A DNA stretch of 9,376 nt from NCBI GenBank assembly GCA_002381565.1, contig DFWZ01000008.1:16273-25648 (forward strand). The letters run 5' to 3'. Below, in pieces: positions 1 to 5,106 of the stretch (the stretch's first letter is position 1; the number at the start of each line of letters is the position of its first letter). A model generated the notes under the pieces. The model was not told the origin of the DNA and did not search any database. It saw only the letters and a program-made list of their open reading frames with translations. Source of the stretch: Gallionella sp. UBA4121. GTDB taxonomy: Bacteria > Pseudomonadota > Gammaproteobacteria > Burkholderiales > Gallionellaceae. Position numbers and translations under genes: made by a program.

Positions 1-55
1 GGTGTTGAACAGGTGTTGAACAGACGTTGGACGGTCGTTGGAATTCCGTTCAACC
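1..55 (+). repeat. 11-bp tandem repeat array, truncated by window edge
   Basis: Five consecutive 11-mers fit without a gap: GGTGTTGAACA, GGTGTTGAACA, GACGTTGGACG, GTCGTTGGAAT and TCCGTTCAACC. The core GTTGRAC falls at positions 4, 15, 26 and 37, with a variant GTTCAAC at 48, exactly one helical turn apart. The first two monomers are identical and later ones drift, as at the decaying edge of an array that may continue to the left. The same core occurs in the opposite orientation in the array at 7159-7410. It is probably a protein-binding array; no function is proven. Confidence 0.65.
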
Positions 56-63
56 AAAACCGA

Positions 64-162
64 TCAGTCGTTAGGCTTCCAGACGTCCTTCAAGATCAAT
101 TCAGGTGTCCACGGGCAAGTGTCAGGCACGCCGATATCCAGCCCCGTTTCTTTAATCTCCAT
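64..162 (-). CDS. Small hypothetical protein, 32 aa
   Basis: The ATG lies only 4 nt after the stop of the upstream 159-aa gene, so it is probably the last gene of the same transcript. The peptide starts MEIKETGLDIGVPD and continues with CPWTPELI to the end ...WKPND. It is acidic, has one Cys and two Trp, and shows no signal peptide or membrane segment. No clear Shine-Dalgarno is seen; translation could be coupled to the preceding gene. The family is not recognised. Support rests on position, spacing and an ordinary amino-acid composition. Confidence 0.45.
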   Translation of the reverse strand: MEIKETGLDIGVPDTCPWTPELILKDVWKPND

Positions 163-166
163 TTTG

Positions 167-646
167 CTATCCGATCTGATAGTTAATGCCAGCAACACCG
201 TAATTCCGTCTCATCTCTCCTGCAGGCTCACCACGTTCGGCCAGCCATGTCGCGCATTTGTCGCACAGTCCATACCCCTCATCGCGGTTGCTCCACTGCC
301 TGCCGCGTGTCTCGCCGCCGCAGCAAGAGCACAGCAGCAGCACGGGGGCAGGGAGGTTGTAGAGGTATTTTGCGGCAACCGCCGACCCGTTGTGATACCA
401 GCTCTTGCCGCCTCGATCCATGAAGCTGGAAAAATCGTAATCGTAGTGACCGTCACTAAATGGGATCGCTGCCGTCATCTGCGATTTACAAAACGAATCA
501 CGCAAGTCTGCGGGCAAATCGGACTCGCGCACGATCTTGCCCGGATATGCTCCGGGCTGTCCAGGTACAGCTCTCCAAACAGGCACAATCAAATTCAGAT
601 ACACCAGATCGCCCACTTTGACCAGTTCAACATCGCTCGTTTTCAT
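167..646 (-). CDS. Hypothetical protein with C-terminal zinc-ribbon-like motif, 159 aa
   Basis: The start ATG overlaps the stop of the upstream 215-aa gene by 4 nt (ATGA, 643-646), so translation is probably coupled and no separate ribosome-binding site is needed. The N-terminal ~45 residues (VGDLVYLNLIVPVW) look like a small beta-rich domain. The C-terminal third carries CSCC at residues 106-109 and CDKC at 128-131. These form a CxxC-18-CxxC pattern typical of a structural zinc ribbon. No catalytic motif and no membrane segment are visible. The family is not recognised. A zinc ribbon would fit nucleic-acid or protein binding, but that is inference. Confidence 0.75.
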   Translation of the reverse strand: MKTSDVELVKVGDLVYLNLIVPVWRAVPGQPGAYPGKIVRESDLPADLRDSFCKSQMTAAIPFSDGHYDYDFSSFMDRGGKSWYHNGSAVAAKYLYNLPAPVLLLCSCCGGETRGRQWSNRDEGYGLCDKCATWLAERGEPAGEMRRNYGVAGINYQIG

Positions 647-1290
647 GGCAAATTTACCGCAACAATTTTCAATTCGTTCTCATCATCCTTAACCAGCCAT
701 TGCCCGGTATCACTGATGATATGACGTAGACGACTGAACTCGTCCTCGGTGATTCCGCGAAATGCAGGCTCGCCCTTGCCATTGAGATAATCACCGGATT
801 TAACCCACTCCAATATTTTCAGCTCGTACCCGCAAGGCCATCTTCTGTGATCTTCACCATACCCGATATTGACCAGTGCCTGATGTACTTGCAGCAGCGG
901 ATTGGATTTGATAACGGTTTTAAACAGTTCGACCCATGATTTTGTTTCTTCAAACAGCGCACCGTCAATTCCGCCGCGTCGATAAAAATACTGAAACAAA
1001 TAATCGTCGAAGACAGTAAGCGTCCGAATAAAAAAGCCAGCCTTACTAGCCTTGTCATTTCTCGGGTCATTCAACTGGTCAAATATCCGCATCGCCAGAT
1101 CGATGAACAAGAATCGTTTCAGACGATCTTCAACGCTGATGAGCGTGCAGATTTCATCCACATCCTCAGTCAGGATTGTCAGATAAAGATTGCGCCTTTC
1201 GTTGTCATTCAGCTTTACTGGTTTGAGGGCTTCCATTTCAATGTCGCCAACCATGACAAGTATTTTTTTCATCGGTGCAATCGTTTTCAT
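643..1290 (-). CDS. Hypothetical protein, 215 aa
   Basis: The start is taken at the ATG at 1290 because GAGGGG lies 7 nt upstream. A TTG at 1305 would add five residues but overlaps that ribosome-binding site. The protein is mixed alpha/beta with an acidic helical stretch (residues ~26-60, NDNERRNLYLTILTEDVDEI) and many aromatic residues in the middle (FDDYLFQYFYRRGG). It has no Walker motif, HTH, signal peptide or transmembrane helix. I do not recognise the family. It overlaps the 159-aa gene by 4 nt and follows the 23-aa ORF by 36 nt, so all are likely one operon read leftward from the operator region near 1.6 kb. Confidence 0.75.
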   Translation of the reverse strand: MKTIAPMKKILVMVGDIEMEALKPVKLNDNERRNLYLTILTEDVDEICTLISVEDRLKRFLFIDLAMRIFDQLNDPRNDKASKAGFFIRTLTVFDDYLFQYFYRRGGIDGALFEETKSWVELFKTVIKSNPLLQVHQALVNIGYGEDHRRWPCGYELKILEWVKSGDYLNGKGEPAFRGITEDEFSRLRHIISDTGQWLVKDDENELKIVAVNLP

Positions 1291-1326
1291 GGTGCCACCC
1301 CTCAATCAAAATCTTCAGGATACAAA

Positions 1327-1398
1327 CTACAAACGGCGAGCTTCTTCTTTGCGTTCGCGCTCCCACTTCCGGCGAACTTCCGAGCGCGCATCACTCAT
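1327..1398 (-). CDS. Very small hypothetical protein, 23 aa
   Basis: The ATG overlaps the stop of the 50-aa gene as ATGA (1395-1398), a translational-coupling arrangement repeated further down this operon. The peptide begins MSDARSEVRRKW and continues as a highly charged run rich in Arg, Glu and Lys ending in ...ARRL. It would form a single amphipathic helix. It ends with TAG 36 nt before the ATG of the 215-aa gene. The ORF is very short, so it may be only a coupling device rather than a functional peptide. Confidence 0.35.
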   Translation of the reverse strand: MSDARSEVRRKWERERKEEARRL

Positions 1399-1547
1399 CG
1401 CGCTTGAGAGTTCAACCAGTCGTGGGAAATTCGCATGGACATACTCACCGGCCTTGTCGCCATATCACCATAATCGTTCAGATAAACAAAGTCACGAACC
1501 CTGATTATTTGCTGCCCTGGTGTTAAGCCTAAATAAAACGATTTCAT
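1395..1547 (-). CDS. Small hypothetical protein, 50 aa
   Basis: The start is the ATG at 1547, which has AAGGA 8 nt upstream; a longer reading from 1643 would run through the operator palindrome and is less likely. The protein starts MKSFYLGLTPGQQIIRV and contains DFVYLNDYGD, a short beta-type segment followed by a Met/Arg-rich tail. It is not a recognised family. It is the first gene downstream of the operator candidate at 1585-1661 and so probably heads the transcript running to position 64. Confidence 0.6.
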   Translation of the reverse strand: MKSFYLGLTPGQQIIRVRDFVYLNDYGDMATRPVSMSMRISHDWLNSQAR

Positions 1548-1584
1548 GTGATTTTTCCTTGTAATTGGTTTTTGAATGATATTG

Positions 1585-1661
1585 CTAACAAGCACTATAG
1601 TACCGATTAAGTCCGGGTTTACCTCAAAACAGCCACTTAACAAGCACTATAATGCTTGTTA
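1585..1661 (-). promoter_or_regulatory. Operator candidate: 24-bp palindrome plus a matching half site
   Basis: At 1638-1661 the arms TAACAAGCA and TGCTTGTTA form a perfect 9-bp inverted repeat around a 6-nt AT-rich centre. The left arm and centre recur as CTAACAAGCACTATAG at 1585-1600, 52-53 bp away, close to five helical turns. Both copies contain -10-like hexamers (TATAAT or TATAGT). They lie just upstream of the 50-aa gene on the minus strand, in an otherwise non-coding 137-bp gap. This fits a dimeric repressor binding two sites over a promoter. The regulator is unknown; the HTH-like proteins at 3842-4555 are candidates by location only. Confidence 0.55.
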
Positions 1662-1684
1662 GGTAAGTTGATACCAGCCGATAC

Positions 1685-1894
1685 CTATCTTGTCAGACCA
1701 CTACAATCCCTCGTCTTACCGTCGTCCATCAACACAAGCGCGTGCGTTCCCCAGCGGTTAGTAACGTGGCTGATCACAATGCCCTGATAGTCTCTCGGGA
1801 ACTCACCAGTACCGCACACGACACCGACGCGGCTACCGGCTGGCGGTAACTCCCTGGCGGTTAATTCGATTGCGACTTTCCGGCGTTTACTCAT
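1685..1894 (-). CDS. Small hypothetical protein, 69 aa, possibly SH3-like beta barrel
   Basis: The ATG at 1894 has GAGGG 7 nt upstream. The protein starts with a basic segment (MSKRRKVAIELTAREL), then alternating short hydrophobic strands with glycines (GSRVGVVCGTG, YQGIVISHV, HALVLMDDGKTR). This resembles a small SH3-like or KOW-like barrel by pattern only. No family is recognised. It lies ~100 nt downstream of the AAA+ gene on the same strand, so it may share its transcript. The gap between them holds an imperfect inverted repeat (CCTTGATTTC and GGAATCAAGG) and no other gene I can support. Confidence 0.65.
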   Translation of the reverse strand: MSKRRKVAIELTARELPPAGSRVGVVCGTGEFPRDYQGIVISHVTNRWGTHALVLMDDGKTRDCSGLTR

Positions 1895-1995
1895 GTCAAA
1901 ACCCTCAATTATGATGCTTTGCTAAGTCCTTGATTTCATTACGCAGGTTTTGAACGGTACTAGTGGAATCAAGGGGTTACGTTATGATGCTATTG

Positions 1996-3273
1996 TCAAA
2001 ATCCGATCCGTTGTTTAGCTGGTTTGTTTTCAACAGCCGGCACTGACACTTTCTTGCCGCTGATCATTGCCTTTGCAAAGGCAGACCGGACTGATCGCGT
2101 GATAGCTCGCAAATCAGCACCGCCTGCCGCCATTGCTTTTACCGCGTCCTGATCCAGTTCGATCTTGCGCCGAGTGTCCTTCCGCAGTGCATCATGCACG
2201 GCGTTAGCAATGTCCCGGCGCTGATCCTCGTCAGGTTCCTCTATCTGAAAGATGCGTGCGCGCGACAGCAGCGCGGTATCGATCCGATCCCGTTGATTAC
2301 TGGTCATCACGACGATGAGGCGGCTAGCATCCAAATCGACCATAAACGACTGATCTACGAACTTCCGTGCCGATTCGGGTTCAAGCAGTTCCAGCAGCGC
2401 AGGAATGACAGGGTGAGAATCATTATTATGAATCTTATCAACCTCGTCGATCAGCAGCACGACCACCGCACTTTTGCTTTCAGCCAATTCTTTGAAGACG
2501 ATCCCCGGACTGGCGTTACTCCAGTGCCTTGCCGTACCCACAATCTGAAACGAATTCTGCAACGTCGCCGCGCCAATCTTAACGAATGGCACGCCCAGCG
2601 AGTCAGCCAGCGCATTGCAGAAAGCGGTCTTACCGATCCCCGGCACGCCATCTAGCAGCACTGGCGCGACCTGAAAGCGGTCAGGACTACCGGCAGCGGC
2701 CAGCGCAATATCTTCGATCAGGCCATCAATGGCATCAACAAAATTCGGAAAGCGACTTGCCAGCTCAACCAGCTCTTTATTCGCATTCCGGAAGTCAGGA
2801 ACTGTTCGCCGGCCATCATCATCCTGTGCCATTCTCAGATCATGCAGCATGCGCTTTTTATCTTCGTGTCCACTCAGATCGACCGATCTGATTTCGTCCA
2901 GCACTTTGTCCAGATTGAAAATTTGAATCTTACGTCGATCCTCGGCTTTTTTCTTCCTCGTGTTGTTCCTTCTTTCATCTTCCAAGAGTTTTGACGCGCG
3001 AGATTCATCTGGATTGAAGGGTTTGATATGGGAATCTGCTCTGGTAGCAAGCCGCCTTGCCTCGCCTGCTTTTTTGAGTCTTTCCAAGTTTTTGTGGAGA
3101 AGGGCGAGGTCAGCATCATCATCGCCACCAAAAACAATATCGTCAGCGTCGATAGGCGGCGTCGGCATATCAGTCACACGATTAATAATCACAGGGATAT
3201 CCACGCAATTCGGATATTGCATGCGCTGGAAATAAGCGCAAAAGCCAGGTTCAACTTTTTTCTGTCTCGACAT
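1996..3273 (-). CDS. Lon-like AAA+ ATPase without protease domain, 425 aa
   Basis: An ATP-driven remodelling protein is predicted. Walker A is GVPGIGKT at residues 209-216, Walker B VVLLIDE at 271-277, sensor-1 Asn at 326 (VVMTSNQ), arginine-finger candidates at 338/340 (LLSRAR) and a sensor-2 region near 388-393 (DLRAITRS). After Walker B, DEVDK and PALLELLEPE closely follow the pattern of the Lon ATPase module (DEIDK, ALLEVLDPEQ). The chain ends ~30 residues after sensor 2. There is no Lon Ser-Lys protease domain and no typical Lon N-domain. Instead there is a ~190-residue N-terminal part with an acidic patch (41-57) and a very basic linker (~98-115). The start ATG has GGAG 7 nt upstream. 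Partner and substrate are unknown. Alternatives are a general MoxR/RuvB-like remodeller or an ATPase for a transposition or defence module. Confidence 0.9.
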   Translation of the reverse strand: MSRQKKVEPGFCAYFQRMQYPNCVDIPVIINRVTDMPTPPIDADDIVFGGDDDADLALLHKNLERLKKAGEARRLATRADSHIKPFNPDESRASKLLEDERRNNTRKKKAEDRRKIQIFNLDKVLDEIRSVDLSGHEDKKRMLHDLRMAQDDDGRRTVPDFRNANKELVELASRFPNFVDAIDGLIEDIALAAAGSPDRFQVAPVLLDGVPGIGKTAFCNALADSLGVPFVKIGAATLQNSFQIVGTARHWSNASPGIVFKELAESKSAVVVLLIDEVDKIHNNDSHPVIPALLELLEPESARKFVDQSFMVDLDASRLIVVMTSNQRDRIDTALLSRARIFQIEEPDEDQRRDIANAVHDALRKDTRRKIELDQDAVKAMAAGGADLRAITRSVRSAFAKAMISGKKVSVPAVENKPAKQRIGF

Positions 3274-3299
3274 AATCGTGCTCCTTTTTAATTAAGCTT

Positions 3300-3328
3300 A
3301 TTATGCGTCAGTTTGACATATAATGCAA
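3300..3328 (-). promoter_or_regulatory. Candidate sigma-70 promoter for the AAA+ gene
   Basis: On the minus strand TTGCAT (3323-3328) and CATAAT (3300-3305) are separated by exactly 17 nt. The -10 matches the consensus in 5 of 6 positions and the -35 in only 3. The expected start would lie near 3293, just upstream of the GGAG that serves the AAA+ gene. A copy of the repeat TCAGTTTGACAT (3308-3319) fills the spacer, so a protein bound there could block this promoter. Confidence 0.4.
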
Positions 3329-3333
3329 TAGGG

Positions 3334-3349
3334 TCGTTTAATTAAACGA
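3334..3349. promoter_or_regulatory. 16-bp perfect palindrome with TTAATTAA core
   Basis: TCGTTTAATTAAACGA is a perfect palindrome just upstream of the candidate AAA+ promoter and next to the res-like site. The same 8-bp core TTAATTAA recurs at 3288-3295 and 4672-4679, each time directly upstream of a ribosome-binding site. It is a plausible operator; no binding protein is known. Confidence 0.35.
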
Positions 3350-3353
3350 TACC

Positions 3354-3379
3354 TGTCGGAAAACAGGTGAATTCCGACA
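3354..3379. other. Res-like recombination subsite
   Basis: The arms TGTCGGAA (3354-3361) and TTCCGACA (3372-3379) are perfect inverted repeats spanning 26 bp. This matches the usual form of serine-resolvase subsites, which are ~28 bp with outer TGTC...GACA. It lies 111 bp upstream of a resolvase reading frame. A further half-site, TTCCGACA, lies at 3484-3491, right at the resolvase start. Assignment as res is by family pattern; the three-subsite layout is not clearly resolved. Confidence 0.4.
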
Positions 3380-3490
3380 CCCATTTTTCAATCCGCCACA
3401 ACCAACGTATAGCCGGCAAAAAGTGCACGAAAAACACTGTCGAATTGGCGTGTGTGTGGGCGGAAACTACTTAAAGAGGGTTTTTCCGAC

Positions 3491-3817
3491 ATGTTGATAG
3501 GCTATATGAGAGTTTCATCGGTAACTAATCGCCAAACGATCGACTTGCAGCATGATGCGCTGATTGCTGCCGGGGTTGATGCCCGGCACCTGTACGAGGA
3601 TCACGCCTCCGGTGCGCAGGATGATCGAACAGGTTTGGCCGAGGCAATGGCTTTTGCGCAACCAGGTGACACCATTGTTGTGTGGAAGCTGGACAGGTTG
3701 CTTTGCCTAATGATGGTTTTTCTGCGATTACGAGCCTTATGGCGTTATCATTTTAATGTCAAACTGATTATAAATAAGTTAAAAAATAGCGACAGTTGCA
3801 ATAATATATCAGTTTGA
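3491..3817 (+). pseudogene. Truncated serine resolvase (N-terminal ~70 residues)
   Basis: The first 70 codons encode a clear resolvase N-terminus: MLIGYMRVSS with the catalytic serine at about residue 9, then DLQHDAL, DHASGAQDDRTGL and TIVVWKLDRL. Similarity stops after LDRL, near 3700, where the family continues GRS and then a dimerisation helix and HTH. The rest of the frame (residues 71-108) is unrelated AT-rich sequence. The catalytic core is incomplete and the DNA-binding domain is missing, so it should be inactive. A weak AGAGGG lies 10 nt upstream of the ATG. It is probably a relic of a Tn3-like or similar transposon cut by a later event. Confidence 0.8.
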
Positions 3818-3829
3818 CATTATTTATAA
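3757..3829. repeat. Interleaved inverted repeats around TCAGTTTGACAT
   Basis: TGTCAAACTGA (3757-3767) is followed directly by TTATAAATAA (3768-3777). Downstream, TCAGTTTGACA (3809-3819) is followed directly by TTATTTATAA (3820-3829). Each block is the reverse complement of its partner, but the order is not that of a simple hairpin, so the two stems cannot nest. A third copy, TCAGTTTGACAT, is at 3308-3319 in the AAA+ promoter. The region lies between converging reading frames and may act as a protein-binding site, terminator or element end. Confidence 0.5.
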
Positions 3830-3841
3830 CTATCGCGGAAA

Positions 3842-4192
3842 TCAGGGTTTTGGCTTAGCTCTCGATTTGCCGGGTACGTAATTTTTTGGCGTTTTCTGCT
3901 CGTTGAAAATTCTCATAACATCATCCATGTCTGTGATGCCGAGCATCTGGCATAGATTAACAAACGGCTGGATCGGCAGTTTTCGATACTCGTTGTAAAC
4001 GTGCCAAATGTTTGGGTAGGTGTATCCGATTACCCTTGCCAAACCGGTCAAGCTGCGCTCTGAGCCTTCCAGCTTGCTCATACCGTCATTGATCATATCC
4101 ACAACCACTACGCCGGTATTCAGCCTTAATTCCAACACGCGACCCCTTGCGTCGTGCGTTTTTGGCTGACGTTTTTTCTTGATCGGTTCCAT
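3842..4192 (-). CDS. Small basic HTH-like protein, 116 aa (paralogue of upstream gene)
   Basis: A basic N-terminus (MEPIKKKRQPK) precedes a helical core, SLTGLARVIGYTYPNIW at residues 47-63, then YNEYRKLPIQP and CQMLGITD near 81-88. The core resembles a divergent Cro/CI-type HTH. The neighbouring upstream protein aligns with it over the same positions, starting at residue 47 in both, and both begin MEP, so this is a tandem duplication. The ATG follows the upstream stop with no gap (TAAATG). AGAGG lies 8 nt upstream of the ATG. It is probably a DNA-binding regulator; the target is unknown. Confidence 0.7.
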   Translation of the reverse strand: MEPIKKKRQPKTHDARGRVLELRLNTGVVVVDMINDGMSKLEGSERSLTGLARVIGYTYPNIWHVYNEYRKLPIQPFVNLCQMLGITDMDDVMRIFNEQKTPKNYVPGKSRAKPKP

Positions 4193-4555
4193 TTACTTTG
4201 CCTCTTTTTTGATTCTTGGTCGTGGATTCTTGGCTGGCGGTATCGGTAGAGGTCGGAGCTGGTTTTTGTACAGAGCACCGATCTCGCGAGGGTCTGTGAT
4301 GCCAACAAACAAGCACAGCTCCAACAACACTGGCGATGGAATCTTGCGCCACTGGTGGTACATATTCCTGATCGCGGTCGGGCTGTATTTCAATAGCCTG
4401 GCAAGCTCGGCCAGCGAAGCATCACCAATACTGTCACGCTCGATCTTGTCCAGCGCATTGTTGAGCAGTTTAACCACATCCGGCAGATCGTCGCCGGTTC
4501 TGCGCGTCATCAGACGGCCTTTCTTGCCTGATACGCGAGTTCTTTTTGGTTCCAT
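4193..4555 (-). CDS. Small basic HTH-like protein, 120 aa
   Basis: The core is SLAELARLLKYSPTAIRNMY (residues 47-66), then QWRKIPSP and LFVGITDPREI. It matches the downstream 116-aa protein in spacing and in the GITD motif. The start at the ATG at 4555 is preferred because it gives the shared MEP beginning. A TTG at 4594 would add 13 residues encoded through a pentanucleotide repeat. The only Shine-Dalgarno-like sequence is GAGA from that repeat, 5 nt upstream. The C-terminal tail is Pro/Lys-rich (PIPPAKNPRPRIKK). It is likely a regulator co-transcribed with its paralogue. Confidence 0.7.
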   Translation of the reverse strand: MEPKRTRVSGKKGRLMTRRTGDDLPDVVKLLNNALDKIERDSIGDASLAELARLLKYSPTAIRNMYHQWRKIPSPVLLELCLFVGITDPREIGALYKNQLRPLPIPPAKNPRPRIKKEAK

Positions 4556-4560
4556 AATGT

Positions 4561-4585
4561 TCTCGTCTCGTCTCGTCTCGTCTCG
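4561..4585. repeat. Pentanucleotide repeat (TCTCG)x5 at the start of the HTH gene
   Basis: Five perfect copies of TCTCG, read as CGAGA on the coding strand, end 5 nt before the ATG at 4555. The repeat supplies the only ribosome-binding-like sequence for that gene. If the TTG at 4594 is used, the repeat is within the coding region and each gain or loss of a unit shifts the frame. Perfect 5-nt repeats of this kind can slip during replication. Confidence 0.7.
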
Positions 4586-4590
4586 TTTTG

Positions 4591-4653
4591 TCAAAGAGCC
4601 ACCATCGCAGGCGGCTCTGTCAGGGTTGCAGCCACGATCAAAAGTTTTTTCAA
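4591..4653 (-). CDS. Possible 20-aa leader peptide
   Basis: A TTG start with AGGAG 9 nt upstream encodes MKKLLIVAATL followed by TEPPAMVAL and TGA. The first half looks like a signal-peptide start. The ORF ends 35 nt before the ATG of the HTH gene, and its last eight codons lie inside the hairpin at 4595-4618. It could be a regulatory leader, a small secreted or membrane peptide, or the remnant of a truncated exported protein. Its good ribosome-binding site is the main support. Confidence 0.35.
   Translation of the reverse strand: MKKLLIVAATLTEPPAMVAL
4595..4618 (-). promoter_or_regulatory. Leader hairpin upstream of the HTH gene pair
   Basis: On the minus strand AGAGCCGCC and GGTGGCTCT can pair (8 of 9 bp, one mismatch) around a TGCGAT loop. 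TTTG follows, too short a U-run for a confident terminator. The stem is nearly the same as that of the ssrA terminator at 9263-9294 (GCCACC, TGCGAG loop, GGTGGC). It overlaps the end of the 20-codon ORF, so translation there would open the stem, an attenuator-like layout. Confidence 0.4.
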
Positions 4654-4790
4654 TTCAAGATTCTCCTTTGTTTAATTAAGGAACCTGATGCTGCTTATAT
4701 CTAAACACAAATTGTATTTATTATCTAGCGGTATTTAATGCGGATAATCTGTCTCGCTCCACAATCTCTGCCGGCAGTTGATCCTGTCGG

Positions 4791-4932
4791 TTAGCAGAAC
4801 GACTTGAAGTGTGGGCGCATGAATACGAGGCTGAGGGCATCAAAAATGGTGTGCAGCCAGGGTGAGGCTTTGGCCTTGCAGAAGCTGCTGACCAAGCGCT
4901 TTGGCATAATACCGTCAGATGTTCGGCGATGA
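4791..4932 (+). pseudogene. C-terminal relic of an Rpn-family nuclease / putative transposase
   Basis: The frame from 4791 reads LAERLEVWAHEYEAEGIKNG then VQ; after one extra C near 4857 it continues QGEALALQKLLTKRFG then IIPSDVRR and a stop. The pattern WxxEYxxEGxxxG(x)QQGE followed by LLxRRFG-xxPxxV is the characteristic C-terminal tail of Rpn (PD-(D/E)XK, DUF4351-type) proteins. The nuclease domain is absent and the tail is frameshifted, so this is a dead fragment. The ~110 bp before it (4681-4790) hold nothing I can assign. Confidence 0.6.
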
Positions 4933-4965
4933 TATCCCGCCAACATCAAGCCCGGCTGGGAGCGT

Positions 4966-5106
4966 GTGCTGCGTCTCACGTTTGATGATATCAATGTGGA
5001 GCCTATAAGCAGGGCGCGCTTGAGGTTCCTGCCACGGCTAAACGGCGGAAAAATCCTGATCATCGGCAATCATGACCCGTACTTCAAACGGCTCACGAAC
5101 CCGTCG
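4966..5106 (+). pseudogene. Fragment resembling a metallophosphoesterase
   Basis: Within an open frame starting at 4966, the segment LPRLNGGKILIIGNHD (GNHD at 5065-5076) matches the conserved metal-binding block of calcineurin-like phosphoesterases. The upstream metal-ligand blocks (DxH and GDxxD) are not present. The preceding RLTFDDINVEP segment does not clearly belong to this family. The frame runs directly into IS1595 transposase sequence, so this is a chimeric relic rather than a gene. The assignment rests on a single motif. Confidence 0.4.

Noticed and set aside
38..724. 228-aa plus-strand frame
   Set aside because: It lies opposite the zinc-ribbon gene and the ATGA-coupled operon, has no ribosome-binding site and shows low-complexity composition typical of an antisense shadow.
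1900..1962. Short minus-strand frame reading STVQNLRNEIKDLAKHHN before the 69-aa gene
   Set aside because: It looks helical and plausible but has no ATG, GTG or TTG start in frame after the preceding stop and no ribosome-binding site.
4720..4793. Minus-strand stretch reading NRQDQLPAEIVERDRLSALN
   Set aside because: It might be the tail of a truncated gene, but there is no start or upstream continuation and I cannot place the family.
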